Assembly (NCBI RefSeq): GCF_900100085.1
Contig: NZ_FNEJ01000007.1
Coordinates: 1-64,000, forward strand
DNA length: 64,000 nucleotides
Direction: 5' to 3'
Source of the DNA: Salipiger marinus
Lineage (GTDB): Bacteria; Pseudomonadota; Alphaproteobacteria; Rhodobacterales; Rhodobacteraceae
Below are positions 16,920 through 25,824 of this stretch, piece after piece (the first letter of the stretch is position 1; each line of letters starts with the position of its first letter). The notes under the pieces were generated by a model, which was not told the origin of the DNA, searched no databases, and saw only the letters and a program-made list of their open reading frames with translations. Position numbers and translations under genes: made by a program.

Positions 16920-17908
16920 GAGGGAGCGGCGGAGCCAGTCGCTGTTCGTCGTCTTGCCTGCGTTGCCCAAGTCAGCCCTTTCTGGAGGAGGATGAACGCG
17001 AAAAGCAGCCCTCCGATCACGATCTTTGTCCACCAGCTGGACAGTGTCCCGTCGAACACGATGTAGGTCTGGATCAGGCCCATGATGAGGATGCCGAAGA
17101 AGGTGCCCGCCACAAAGCCGTAACCTCCGGTCAGCAGGGTTCCCCCGATCACCACGGCGGCGATCGCGTCCAGCTCCACGCCAACGGTGGCCAGCGAATA
17201 GCCGGCGGAGGTATAGAGCGAGAAGACGATGCCGGAAAGCCCCGCCAGCCCCCCCGAAATGGCATAGGTGCAGATGGTGGTGGAGGCGAGCGGCACGCCC
17301 ATCAGCCGCGCGGTCTGTTCGCCGCCGCCAAGCGCATAGACGTTCTGGCCGAAGCGGGTGCGATGCGCCACCACGATGCCCACAAGGAAGGTCAGCACCA
17401 TGACTCCGCCGATCAGCCGGAACCGCCCGCCCGACGGATCGCGCCAGTACAGCCCCTGCAGCGTGTCGTAGAATTCATGGGTGATGGGCACGGATTCCGT
17501 CGACAGCACATAGGCGGCGCCGCGCGCAAGGAACATGCCCGCCAGTGTCACGATGAAGGGTGGCATTTCTAGGTAATGGATCAGCGCCCCCATGATCGCG
17601 CCAAACACGGTGGCGATGACCAGCGCCAGCGCAAAGGCCATGAGCGGGTGCATCTGCGTGTCCCGCAGCACCACGGCAAGGAAGACGCCGGTAAAGGCGA
17701 TGACCGATCCGATCGAAAGGTCAATGCCGCCCGACAGGATGACAAAGGTCATGCCGACCGCCGCGATCCCCAGAAAGGCATTGTCGGTCAGCAGGTTGGC
17801 CACCACGCGGGTGGACAGCATCGCCGGATAGGCCGAAGCGCAGAGCGCGAAGGCCAGCACGAAGGTGGCGAGCGTGACGAGAAGCGGCAGATGGGTCGAG
17901 CGGATCAT
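16916..17908 (-). CDS. yjfF: Sugar ABC transporter permease, YjfF-like
   Basis: 330 residues with about nine membrane segments and CUT2 signature FVILSGGIDLSIGSVIAF. The late motif is AVVIGGTLLTGGYGFVAG. It occupies the YjfF position in an operon whose binding protein is clearly YtfQ-like. With the YtfT-like permease it forms the heterodimeric channel for furanose sugars. It overlaps both neighbours by four bases. The symbol is given by synteny plus family and not by close alignment. Confidence 0.85.
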   Translation of the reverse strand: MIRSTHLPLLVTLATFVLAFALCASAYPAMLSTRVVANLLTDNAFLGIAAVGMTFVILSGGIDLSIGSVIAFTGVFLAVVLRDTQMHPLMAFALALVIATVFGAIMGALIHYLEMPPFIVTLAGMFLARGAAYVLSTESVPITHEFYDTLQGLYWRDPSGGRFRLIGGVMVLTFLVGIVVAHRTRFGQNVYALGGGEQTARLMGVPLASTTICTYAISGGLAGLSGIVFSLYTSAGYSLATVGVELDAIAAVVIGGTLLTGGYGFVAGTFFGILIMGLIQTYIVFDGTLSSWWTKIVIGGLLFAFILLQKGLTWATQARRRTATGSAAPS

Positions 17909-18963
17909 CGCGCCGCCTCCTTCTTGCGTTTGGGCAGGGTGTCCGCGGTCCCGGGGCGCGGCTGCGGCTGCGGACCCGCCGCGCGCAGCATGTACAGCAG
18001 ATAGCCGATGCGCGGCGACTGGATGACGAGGATGGCGAGGATCAGCAGCGCCTTGATGACAAGGTTGAATTCCGGCGGCAGCCCCGACAGCAGGATGACC
18101 GAATTGATGCTCTGGATGATCATGGCCCCCAGGAGCGAGGCGAGGATCGAAAACCGCCCCCCCAGCAGGGAATTGCCGCCGATCACCACGGCAAGGATGG
18201 CGTCAAGCTCCAGCCACAGCCCGGCATTGTTGGCATCCGCGCCCTTGATGTCGGCGGCCACGATGACCCCCGCCAGCGCCGCGCAGAGCCCCGACACAAG
18301 ATAGACGCAGATCAGCAGCACCCGGCTGTTGATCCCCGCCAGCCGCGAGGAGCGTTCGTTGATGCCGATGGCCTCGATCAGCATGCCAAGTGCCGTGCGC
18401 CGCACGAGCGTGATGGCCACGGCGCCCAGCGTCACCCAGATCAGGATCGGCGTGGGCATCCCCAGCACCGTGCCCGCGCCCAGATGGATCAGGCCCTCGT
18501 TCATGAAGGTCAGGATGCGGCCTTCGGTGATCAGCTGCGCGATGCCGCGCCCGGCCACCATCAGCACCAGCGTGGCGACGATGGGCTGGATGCGCAGCAC
18601 CGCCACCAGCACGCCGTTCCAGAGCCCGCACATGCCCCCGGCCAGCAGTGCTGCCAGCAGGGCGGTGCCCCAGCCGTGCCCCTCCACCACCATGGAGGCG
18701 GCGACGGCCCCCGCCACCGCCATCACCGTGCCCACCGACAGGTCGATGCCGCGCGTGGCGATGACCAGCGTCATGCCGATGCACAAAAGCGCCACCGGCG
18801 CGCCCCGGTTCAGCACGTCGATCAGGTTGCCGAAAAGACGGCCATTGCGGAAATCGATATGGAAGAAATCCGGAAAGATCAGCACGTTCAGCAGCAGGGC
18901 AATGGCAAGGATGACCAGCTGCGGGGCGATCCGGCGCAGGATCGCGGATTTGGGACCGGGCAT
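17905..18963 (-). CDS. ytfT: Sugar ABC transporter permease, YtfT-like
   Basis: 352 residues with about nine membrane segments. Signature LVIATRGIDLSVGTVMAV near residue 70; late motif AVVIGGNSLLGGRFSI. The ATRGIDLS variant is characteristic of YtfT. It is the first of two permeases in the ytfQRT-yjfF-type galactofuranose/arabinofuranose importer. The positively charged C-terminal tail overlaps the next start (ATGA). The start overlaps the ATPase stop by one base. Confidence 0.87.
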   Translation of the reverse strand: MPGPKSAILRRIAPQLVILAIALLLNVLIFPDFFHIDFRNGRLFGNLIDVLNRGAPVALLCIGMTLVIATRGIDLSVGTVMAVAGAVAASMVVEGHGWGTALLAALLAGGMCGLWNGVLVAVLRIQPIVATLVLMVAGRGIAQLITEGRILTFMNEGLIHLGAGTVLGMPTPILIWVTLGAVAITLVRRTALGMLIEAIGINERSSRLAGINSRVLLICVYLVSGLCAALAGVIVAADIKGADANNAGLWLELDAILAVVIGGNSLLGGRFSILASLLGAMIIQSINSVILLSGLPPEFNLVIKALLILAILVIQSPRIGYLLYMLRAAGPQPQPRPGTADTLPKRKKEAAR

Positions 18964-20483
18964 CAGACAGGCTCCGCATGGGGGTGGGGATCGTCGGCGA
19001 TGGCCTGCACGATCGTGTCGGGGGTGATCTGGTCGCCGGTCAGTTCGCAGATCTGCACGCGGTCGCGCAGCACCACCACCCGGGTGGAATAGGCCACCAG
19101 CTCTTCCAGTTCGGAACTGGCGACCAGCAGCGCCATGCCATCGGCGCGCAGCTGGTCGATCAGCGCGATGATCTCGGCATGGGCGCCCACGTCGATGCCG
19201 CGCGTGGGCTCGTCAAGGATCAGGAAGGCCGGGTTGGTGGCCAGCCAGCGCGCCAGCAGCGCCTTCTGCTGGTTGCCGCCCGACAGCAGCCGGATCGGCG
19301 TGTCGAGGCTGGCGAGCCGGATGTCCAGCGCGCGCACGTAGCGGTCGGCGATCTCGGTGACCTTGGCGCGGGGGATCGGGCGCATCCAGCCCTGCCGCGC
19401 CTGCAGCGCAAGGATGATGTTGTCGCGCACCGACAGGTCGCCGACGATGCCTTCGGACTTGCGGTCCTCTGGGCACAGCGCAAAGCCATGCGCCACGGCA
19501 TCGCGCGGGGTGCGGATGGTGATGTCGGTGCCGCGCAGGCGGATCCGGCCCTGATCGGGCATCACCGCGCCAAAAATCAGGTTGGCGGTTTCGGTGCGGC
19601 CCGATCCCAGCAGCCCGGCCAGCCCCACCACCTCGCCTTCGTGGATGTCCAGCGAGAAGGGTTCGATCATGCCGCGCCGTCCCAGATCCGCAACCTGCAC
19701 CAGCGGCTTGCCGACCGTGCCGGTCTTCTTGCTGTGCACCCGCGCTTCCAGCTGGCGGCCCAGCATCATGGTGATGACCTCGCGGCGGGACACCTCGGCC
19801 AGCGCGCAGTCGCCCACCACCCGGCCATTGCGCAGGATCGTGGCGCGGTCGCAGATCTCGAAGACCTGATCCAGAAAATGCGTGATGAAAACGATGGCAA
19901 GCCCGCGCGCCTTCAGCTGCCGGATCACCGAGAACAGCAGCGCCACCTCGTCGCGGTCAAGGCTGGCGGTGGGTTCGTCAAGGATCAGCACCTTGCCCGA
20001 CATGTCCACCGCGCGGGCGATGGCCACCACCTGCTGCACCGCCACGGAATAGGCGGTCAACGGTTCGGTCGGGTCGATCTTCAGCCCGTAGCCCGCCAGC
20101 GTCTCCCGCGCCATCGCGTTCATCCGGCGGCGCGAGACGAAGCCGCCGCGCAGCGGCTGACGGCCCAGAAACAGGTTCTCCGCCACCGTCAGGTTGGGCA
20201 GCAGGTTCACCTCCTGATAGACGGTGCCGATGCCCAGTTTCTGGCTGGCGGCGGTGGAGGCGGGATTGATCGGCGCCCCGTCCAGCAGCAGCGTGCCCGC
20301 GTCGCGCTGATAGGCGCCGGTCAGGCATTTGATCAGCGTGGACTTTCCCGCGCCATTTTCGCCCAGAAGGGCGTGCACCTCGCCGGGGTTCAGCCGCAGC
20401 TCCACGTCATCCAGCGCGATGGTGCCCGGAAAGAATTTCGATATGCCCCGCGCGTGCAGCACCGGGCGGACAGGATCTGTCAT
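18963..20483 (-). CDS. ytfR: Sugar ABC transporter ATP-binding protein, YtfR-like
   Basis: 506 residues with two NBDs. NBD1: Walker [25 protein letters not shown] in place of the usual signature (the YtfR form) and Walker B LILDEPTASLD. NBD2: degenerate Walker A GLLGSGRTE, signature [15 protein letters not shown], Walker [14 protein letters not shown]. It energises the YtfT/YjfF-like channel. It is separated from the binding-protein gene by about 100 bases that hold two strong hairpins, the usual sign of unequal expression. The assignment follows E. coli YtfR by motif and order. Confidence 0.9.
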   Translation of the reverse strand: MTDPVRPVLHARGISKFFPGTIALDDVELRLNPGEVHALLGENGAGKSTLIKCLTGAYQRDAGTLLLDGAPINPASTAASQKLGIGTVYQEVNLLPNLTVAENLFLGRQPLRGGFVSRRRMNAMARETLAGYGLKIDPTEPLTAYSVAVQQVVAIARAVDMSGKVLILDEPTASLDRDEVALLFSVIRQLKARGLAIVFITHFLDQVFEICDRATILRNGRVVGDCALAEVSRREVITMMLGRQLEARVHSKKTGTVGKPLVQVADLGRRGMIEPFSLDIHEGEVVGLAGLLGSGRTETANLIFGAVMPDQGRIRLRGTDITIRTPRDAVAHGFALCPEDRKSEGIVGDLSVRDNIILALQARQGWMRPIPRAKVTEIADRYVRALDIRLASLDTPIRLLSGGNQQKALLARWLATNPAFLILDEPTRGIDVGAHAEIIALIDQLRADGMALLVASSELEELVAYSTRVVVLRDRVQICELTGDQITPDTIVQAIADDPHPHAEPV

Positions 20484-20525
20484 GATATACCCTCACCGGA
20501 TGGGGCTTGCAGGCAGAAGAACAAC

Positions 20526-20575
20526 GGCCCGGCGGAACCGGGCCATCGGGCCGGAGGCGAGTGCGCCCCCGGCCC
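20526..20575 (-). terminator. Two adjacent hairpins between ytfQ- and ytfR-like genes
   Basis: GGCCCGG (20526-20532) pairs with CCGGGCC (20538-20544) around five bases. GGGCCGG (20548-20554) pairs with CCGGCCC (20569-20575), with inner pairing. There is no T-run on the minus strand. They probably stabilise the binding-protein mRNA or attenuate read-through. Confidence 0.55.
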
Positions 20576-20584
20576 GGACGGGCC

Positions 20585-21538
20585 TCAGTAGCCCAGGTTC
20601 TTCTTCTCTTCATACACCGCCTGATTGTCGTCGGCTGCGGTGTAAAGCTTCGACTCGGTCTGGATCCATTTGGCGGGTTCGGTGCCATTGGCCAGATACG
20701 CCTCCAGCGCGTCCAGCGCCGGGCCCGCCATGTTCGGCGTCAGTTCGATGGTGGCGTTCATCTCGCCATTGGCGATGGCCAGATGCGCGTCGGGCACCGC
20801 GTCGATGGCGACGATCTTGATGTCCTCGCCGGGCTTCAGCCCTGCTTCCTTGATCGCCTGAATGGCGCCAACGGCCATGTCGTCGTTATGCGCGTAAAGC
20901 GCGCAGATCGTGTCGCCCCCCTCGGCCTTGAGGAAGCTTTCCATCACGACCTTGCCCTGCGCGCGGGTGAAGTCGCCGGTCTGGCTGCGCACGATTTCCA
21001 GATTGTCCTGCCCGGCGATGCCTTCTTCGAAGCCCTTCTTGCGGTCGATGGCGGGCGAGGATCCGGTGGTGCCCTGCAGCTCGACGATGCGGCAGTCTTC
21101 GCCTGCCATTTCCTCGGCCAGCCATTCGCCCGCGACCCGGCCCTCATGCACCAGATCCGAGGTGACGGCGGTCAGATACAGATCTTCGGGCGCGTCCACG
21201 GTGCGGTCCAGCAGCACCACGGGAATCTCGGCGTCCTTCGCCTCTTCCAGCACCTCGTCCCAGCCGGTCGCGACCACGGGCGCCAGCAGGATCGCATCCA
21301 CGCCCTGCGCGATGAAGCCCCGGATGGCCTTGATCTGGTTTTCCTGCTTCTGCTGGGCATCCGCGAATTTCAGCTCGATGCCCCGGCTCTCGGCTTCCTG
21401 CCGCGTCACCGTGGTTTCGGCGGCGCGCCAGCCGGATTCCGACCCGATCTGGCTGAACCCGATGGTCATGTCCGCAGCCAGCAGCGCGCCGGGCGACAGG
21501 ACGAGCACGCTCGCCAGCAATGTTGCTTTGAGTGTCAT
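20585..21538 (-). CDS. ytfQ: Periplasmic furanose-sugar-binding protein, YtfQ-like
   Basis: 317 residues. The Sec signal peptide is about residues 1-22 (ending ALLAAD). The mature start MTIGFSQIGSESGWRAAE, QQKQENQIKAIRGF, APVVATGWDEVL, RSQTGDFTRAQGK, YAHNDDMAVGAIQAIKEAG and ELTPNMAGPA match E. coli YtfQ nearly segment by segment. YtfQ binds galactofuranose and also furanose forms of arabinose-type sugars. ATG 21538 is chosen because GGGAGG stands just upstream; the longer frame to 21649 is non-coding leader. It is the first gene of the operon, followed by hairpins, ATPase, two permeases and the GntR regulator. Confidence 0.93.
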   Translation of the reverse strand: MTLKATLLASVLVLSPGALLAADMTIGFSQIGSESGWRAAETTVTRQEAESRGIELKFADAQQKQENQIKAIRGFIAQGVDAILLAPVVATGWDEVLEEAKDAEIPVVLLDRTVDAPEDLYLTAVTSDLVHEGRVAGEWLAEEMAGEDCRIVELQGTTGSSPAIDRKKGFEEGIAGQDNLEIVRSQTGDFTRAQGKVVMESFLKAEGGDTICALYAHNDDMAVGAIQAIKEAGLKPGEDIKIVAIDAVPDAHLAIANGEMNATIELTPNMAGPALDALEAYLANGTEPAKWIQTESKLYTAADDNQAVYEEKKNLGY

Positions 21539-21584
21539 GTTTTTCCTCCCTGACGGAGCAACCTCCCGCTCCATGGAGTTCATT

Positions 21585-21595
21585 AAGTAATACTT
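21585..21595. promoter_or_regulatory. Candidate GntR operator before the ytfQ-like gene
   Basis: AAGTAATACTT is a perfect 11-base palindrome in an AT-rich island (21581-21612) 46 bases upstream of the ytfQ-like start. On the minus strand TTTACA, a possible -35, lies just upstream of it. Short palindromes of this size are typical for FCD-GntR proteins, and the gene for one ends this operon. The rest of 21539-21717 shows nothing else clear. Confidence 0.4.
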
Positions 21596-21717
21596 TATTA
21601 GTTTTGTAAACGCTCTTGTCACAGATCCGTGCAAGCGCCCGGAAAGCAATGGCTTGCCGGGCCGCCCGGGCAGGGCAGCGGCGAATCACGGGGGAGTATG
21701 GGAGGGGAAAAGGGCGC

Positions 21718-22176
21718 TCAGGCCCCGGCGATCAGCAGGATGCCATCGGCGATCAGCGCGGGCTTGGTCTGGTCCTCGATCTCGATCACCGACTGCAGCG
21801 CGATGCGGGCGCCCCGGCCCTTGGGCGTGACCTCGCCCACCTGCTGCCGCAGCCGGATCCGGGCGCCGACCGGCACCGGCGCGGTAAAGCGCACCCGGTC
21901 ATAGCCATAGGTGAGCCCGGCGCCGCGCGCCTTGATCCGGAACAGCTGCCGCTGCAGCTTGGGGATCAGCGACAGCACGAACAGGCCATGCGCGATGGTC
22001 CGGCCCCCGGGCTGTTCACGCGCCGCCCGCGCGGCATCGACATGGATCCAGTGATCGTCGCCGGACAGATCGGCAAAGGCGGTGATCTGGGCCTGCGTGA
22101 TTTCGGTCCAGCCGGTCACGCCAAGGCTCTGGCCCCGGTGCGCGGCCATGTCCAGCGGGGTCTCTACGACGATCAT
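21718..22176 (-). CDS. MaoC-like (R)-specific enoyl-CoA hydratase
   Basis: 152 residues, a single hot-dog domain. The MaoC active-site segment ITAFADLSGDDHWIHVD (about residues 31-47) contains the catalytic Asp and His, followed by IAHGLFVLSL. These enzymes hydrate trans-2-enoyl-CoA or act on related CoA esters. The ATG at 22176 is preceded by AGGAAGG. It is divergent from a CoA-transferase gene across about 100 bases with an AATCATA motif, and belongs with the acyl-CoA cluster. Confidence 0.88.
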   Translation of the reverse strand: MIVVETPLDMAAHRGQSLGVTGWTEITQAQITAFADLSGDDHWIHVDAARAAREQPGGRTIAHGLFVLSLIPKLQRQLFRIKARGAGLTYGYDRVRFTAPVPVGARIRLRQQVGEVTPKGRGARIALQSVIEIEDQTKPALIADGILLIAGA

Positions 22177-22203
22177 GGGGTTTTCCTTCCTAAAAGATGA
22201 AAG

Positions 22204-22219
22204 AATCATATTTACAATT
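22204..22219. promoter_or_regulatory. AATCATA half-site in divergent promoter
   Basis: AATCATA-TT-TACAATT lies between the MaoC and CoA-transferase genes. It shares AAGAATCATATTTA exactly with the region at 38081-38094, where the symmetry is complete. It is probably an operator of the acyl-CoA cluster. Confidence 0.4.
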
Positions 22220-22281
22220 TTTACCTTGCACAAGCCTCTCCCCTTGTGGATGTCCGGGCCGGAATCGAGGGAGGAAGCAGG

Positions 22282-23505
22282 ATGACCGGAAACCTTGGAC
22301 ATCTCCGGGTGCTGGATCTGAGCCGCGTCTTTGCGGGGCCATGGGCCGCGCAGATGCTGGCGGACTTTGGCGCCGATGTCGTCAAGCTGGAACATGTGGC
22401 GGGCGGGGATGACGTGCGCCGCATGGGGGTGCCGCATCTGGGGCCGGACGGCGTGCCGTCGGGGGAAACCTCCAGCTTTCTGGCGATGAACCGGGGCAAG
22501 CGGTCGGTCGCGCTGGATCTGAAATCCGCCGAGGGGCAGCAGATCGCGCGCCAGCTGATCGCGGGCGCCGATGTGCTGATCGAGAATTTCAAGACCGGCA
22601 CGCTGGCCCGCATGGGGCTGGATTACCAGAGCGTCGCGCAGCTGAACCCCCGGCTGATCTACTGTTCGATCACCGGCTTCGGCCAGACCGGCCCGATGGC
22701 GCATCTGCCCGGATATGACCCGATCTTTCAGGCCATGAGCGGCCTTCTGAGCATGACCGGCAGCCCCGAGGACCAGCCCGGCGGCGGGCCCGCGCTGGTG
22801 GGCTATTCCATTTCCGACATCACCGCCGGGCAATATGCGGTCGCGGCCATCCTTGCCGCACTGGCGCATCGCGACGCGGTGTCGGGCGAGGGGCAGTTCA
22901 TCGACATCGCGCTTCTGGACACGCAGATCCACGCGGCCTCGCATATGGCAATGAATTACCTCTCCTCCGGCAGGCTGCCGCATCGCAACGGCACCGCCTC
23001 GCAGATCACCTGCCCGTGGCAGGCCTTTGACTGCGCCGACCGCCCGATCATGATCGCCATCGGCAATGACCCGCAGTTCCGCCGCTTTGCCGAGTATCTG
23101 GGGCTGGAAGGCGTGGCGGATGACGCGCGCTATGCCACCAACCTTGCCCGGCTGCAGAACGCCGACAGCCTGATCCCGATGATTGCGGCGCGGCTGGCGG
23201 AGAAATCCGCCGATGCCGCCCATGCCGAGCTTGAGGCGATCGGCATTCCCGCTGGGCCGCTCAATTCCATCGAGGACATGCTGCAGATGCCGCAGGTTCA
23301 GGCGCGGGGGCTGCTGAAACAGATGGACCACCCCACCGCCGGGCGCATGTCCTATATCGACAATCCGGTGCGCTTTTCGGGGGCGCCCCCCGCCGACCGC
23401 CGACCGCCGCCGCTATTTGCCGAACATACCGACGAGGTGCTGCGCGATCTGGGTCTGACCGAGGACCGCATCGCCGATCTGCGCGCGCAAGGCGCGATCC
23501 GATGA
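22282..23505 (+). CDS. Family III CoA-transferase (CaiB/BaiF type), copy 1
   Basis: 407 residues. The family III layout is visible: N-terminal LRVLDLSRVFAGPWAAQML, LLRMNRGKR-type SFLAMNRGKRSVALDLK, ENFKTGTLARMGL, IYCSITGFGQTGP, and the catalytic aspartate in IDIALLDTQ. It moves CoA from one acyl-CoA to a free carboxylic acid, activating the substrate without ATP. ATG 22282 follows GGGAGGAAG. It shares many segments with the copy at 29844, so the two are paralogues. Its stop overlaps the first acyl-CoA dehydrogenase start by four bases. Confidence 0.9.
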   Translation: MTGNLGHLRVLDLSRVFAGPWAAQMLADFGADVVKLEHVAGGDDVRRMGVPHLGPDGVPSGETSSFLAMNRGKRSVALDLKSAEGQQIARQLIAGADVLIENFKTGTLARMGLDYQSVAQLNPRLIYCSITGFGQTGPMAHLPGYDPIFQAMSGLLSMTGSPEDQPGGGPALVGYSISDITAGQYAVAAILAALAHRDAVSGEGQFIDIALLDTQIHAASHMAMNYLSSGRLPHRNGTASQITCPWQAFDCADRPIMIAIGNDPQFRRFAEYLGLEGVADDARYATNLARLQNADSLIPMIAARLAEKSADAAHAELEAIGIPAGPLNSIEDMLQMPQVQARGLLKQMDHPTAGRMSYIDNPVRFSGAPPADRRPPPLFAEHTDEVLRDLGLTEDRIADLRAQGAIR

Positions 23506-24560
23506 CGGGGGCAGGCATGGACGACTGGATCGACAACAGCCGCATGATCCTTGACAGCGCGCGGGCCATCGTGCCCGCCGACGGATCGCTGGCGCGCATC
23601 CGCGGGCTGCGCGGGCAGGGGCCGGGCTTTGATCCCGCGATGGTGGCAGAGGCGGGCGGGCTCGGGCTTTACCTGATGCGCGTGCCCGAGGCGGCGGGCG
23701 GGCTGGGGCTTGGCCTGCGCGAAACCTGCGCGCTGATGCGCCTGCTGGGGGAGGGGCTGGTGCCCGAACCGATTGGCGCCACGATCATGGCGGGCGCGCT
23801 GCTGGCGGAGGCGTTCCCGGAGCAGGCGGCCAACGGTGATGCGGTGATGGTCACCGCATGGCAGGACAGTCCCGGCACGCTCGACTGGCAGGGCGGCGCC
23901 GTGGGCGGGCGGCTGTCGGGGCGCAAATGCGCCATTCCGGGGGCAGGTGGCGCCGATCTGATCGCGGTGCTGACCGGGGCGGGCGTGGCCGTGGTGCCGC
24001 GCGACGCGCCCGGCGTCACGCTGCATCTGGAAGAGACGCTGGATGGCGGGCAGATGGCCACGCTGCAGCTCGACGGGGTGCGGGCCGACTTGCATCCCTG
24101 TCCCGGCGCGCAGGCGGTGGTGCAGGATGCGGCGCTGGCCCATGCCGCCTATCTGCTGGGCCTGTCGGAGCGCGCCTTTGCCCTGACGCTGGATTATCTG
24201 CGGATCCGCGAACAGTTCGGGCGCCCCATCGGCAGCTTTCAGGCGCTGCAGCACCGCGCCACCGATCTGAAAATCCGCATCGAACTGCTGCGCGCGGCCG
24301 TGGAAGCGACCGCGGCCCGCATCGATCTTGGCGCGGATCCAACGCTCCGCGCCCGCGACACCGACCGCTGCCTGCTGCGCGGGGCGGAAACGGCGCTGCT
24401 GGTCTCGCGCGAGGCGGTGCAGATGCATGGCGCCATGGGCATCACCGACGAGGCCGATATCGGCCTTTTCGTGCGCAAGGCAATGACGCTGGCCCATCTG
24501 TTCGGAGCGCCTGCCGCGATCCGGGCCCGGCTGGCGCAGGGACTGGAGACTGCGGCATGA
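23502..24560 (+). CDS. Acyl-CoA dehydrogenase, short partner subunit
   Basis: 352 residues. Acyl-CoA dehydrogenase fold with a degenerate middle domain and a recognisable C-terminal domain, REQFGRPIGSFQALQHRATD and VQMHGAMGITDEADI. It lacks the late GG(S/T)xEIxRN FAD-binding motif that its neighbour has. Such unequal pairs form alpha2-beta2 enzymes in steroid side-chain and related degradation (family knowledge), with FAD sites shared between chains. The four-base overlap with the next gene supports a heteromeric enzyme. It introduces the alpha-beta double bond into a CoA ester, using ETF as acceptor. Confidence 0.87.
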   Translation: MTGAGMDDWIDNSRMILDSARAIVPADGSLARIRGLRGQGPGFDPAMVAEAGGLGLYLMRVPEAAGGLGLGLRETCALMRLLGEGLVPEPIGATIMAGALLAEAFPEQAANGDAVMVTAWQDSPGTLDWQGGAVGGRLSGRKCAIPGAGGADLIAVLTGAGVAVVPRDAPGVTLHLEETLDGGQMATLQLDGVRADLHPCPGAQAVVQDAALAHAAYLLGLSERAFALTLDYLRIREQFGRPIGSFQALQHRATDLKIRIELLRAAVEATAARIDLGADPTLRARDTDRCLLRGAETALLVSREAVQMHGAMGITDEADIGLFVRKAMTLAHLFGAPAAIRARLAQGLETAA

Positions 24561-25705
24561 CCCCCGATTACACTGCGATGAGCGATGCGGAGTTCCGCGC
24601 CCTGATCCGGGATTTTGTCGAGACGGAGTACCCCGACATCCCACGCTTTCCGCTGGAACGGCTGCACTGGGACGTGGTGAAACCGTGGTATCTGAAGCTG
24701 TCGCAGCGCGGCTTTCTGTGCCCGACATGGCCGGTGGACCGGGGCGGCATGGGGCTGACCGCAGCCAAGCACCTGATCATGGTGGAGGAACTGGAACGCT
24801 TCGGCGCCGCCCGCGTGCATGACATCGGCCCGGTCATGCTGGGCCCATTGCTGCTGAAATATGGCACCGAAGCGCAGAAGGACCATTTCCTGCCGCGCAT
24901 CCTGTCGGGCGAACATGTCTGGGCGCAGGGCTATTCCGAACCGGGGGCGGGATCCGATCTTGCCGCCGTGCGCTGCGAAGCGGTGCAGCAGGGCGAGGAC
25001 TGGGTCATCAACGGCCAGAAGACATGGACCACGCTTGGCATGGATGCCAACTGGATCTTCATCCTCGCCCGCACCGACAAGACCGTGAAGAAACAGGCCG
25101 GGATCAGCTTCCTGCTGGTGCCCATGGACGCGCCCGGCGTCAGCACCCGCAACATCCTCAACCTGTCCGGCGAGGCGGAGTTCTGCGAGGTGTTCTTTGA
25201 CGACGTGCGGGTGCCGCTGGATCACATCGTGGGCGAGGTCAATCAGGGCTGGACCGCCGCCAAGGCGCTGTTGGGGCATGAACGGGTCTTCATCGGCGCG
25301 CCGCGCCTGTCGGCCAGCGCGCTGGCGCGGCTGGAACATCTGGCCCGGCATATGGGGCAGTGGTCCGATCCGGTGTTCCGCGACCGTTTCGTGGCGCTGC
25401 GCTGCGACGTGCTGGACTTGGGCGATCTGTTCCAGACCTATCTGGACCGGCTGCGCGACGGCACCGAAATCGGGGCGGATGTTGCCATGCTCAAGGTCTT
25501 CCAGTCCGAACTGTATCAGCGCATCTCGGATCTGACGATGGAGGTGGCAGGCCCCGCCTCTGGCCTGCGCCATCCGCCACAGGGCGACCGGCGGCTGCAT
25601 GCCGCCGCCACCTATCTGTCGGCGCGTCCGGTGACGATCTTTGGCGGCTCCACCGAGATCCTGCGCAACGTGCTGGCCCGGGCGGTTCTGGGCCTGCCGG
25701 GCTGA
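24557..25705 (+). CDS. Acyl-CoA dehydrogenase, full-motif partner subunit
   Basis: 382 residues. The N-terminal helical domain ends with YGTEAQKDHFLPRILSGE. The FAD-binding middle segment is WAQGYSEPGAGSDLAAV with NGQKTWTTLG. The C-terminus has TIFGGSTEILRNVLARAVLGLPG, the FAD/dimer motif missing from the preceding gene. ATG 24557 overlaps the stop of that gene (ATGA). Sequence features such as the SEPGAGSDLA and KVFQSELYQ segments fit the group of heterotetrameric dehydrogenases. It is probably the beta-oxidation entry step for the acid activated by the CoA-transferase. Confidence 0.9.
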   Translation: MTPDYTAMSDAEFRALIRDFVETEYPDIPRFPLERLHWDVVKPWYLKLSQRGFLCPTWPVDRGGMGLTAAKHLIMVEELERFGAARVHDIGPVMLGPLLLKYGTEAQKDHFLPRILSGEHVWAQGYSEPGAGSDLAAVRCEAVQQGEDWVINGQKTWTTLGMDANWIFILARTDKTVKKQAGISFLLVPMDAPGVSTRNILNLSGEAEFCEVFFDDVRVPLDHIVGEVNQGWTAAKALLGHERVFIGAPRLSASALARLEHLARHMGQWSDPVFRDRFVALRCDVLDLGDLFQTYLDRLRDGTEIGADVAMLKVFQSELYQRISDLTMEVAGPASGLRHPPQGDRRLHAAATYLSARPVTIFGGSTEILRNVLARAVLGLPG

Positions 25706-25719
25706 CACAAGTTTCATTG

Positions 25720-25744
25720 AATCATAGAATTGACTTTTCAATTC
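25720..25744. promoter_or_regulatory. Operator-like palindrome before the TAXI binding-protein gene
   Basis: AATCATA (25720-25726) abuts the inverted repeat GAATTGA-CTTT-TCAATTC (25727-25744). The outer bases TCATA and TATGA extend the symmetry with one base of offset. The AATCATA half-site is shared with 22204 and 38083. The gap 25706-25824 otherwise holds only the ribosome site. Confidence 0.5.
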
Positions 25745-25824
25745 ATATGACCCAGCATCGGATTTGCGCGACCCTGCCGGGGTCGCGCCCATTCCGGGCA
25801 ACGGACGTAAAGGGAGGATCTCGT

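Noticed and set aside
21718-23331. A 537-codon minus-strand frame covering the MaoC gene and the antisense of the CoA-transferase
   Set aside because: Only its last 152 codons, from 22176, have protein-like content. The rest is the open antisense frame that GC-rich coding DNA often gives.
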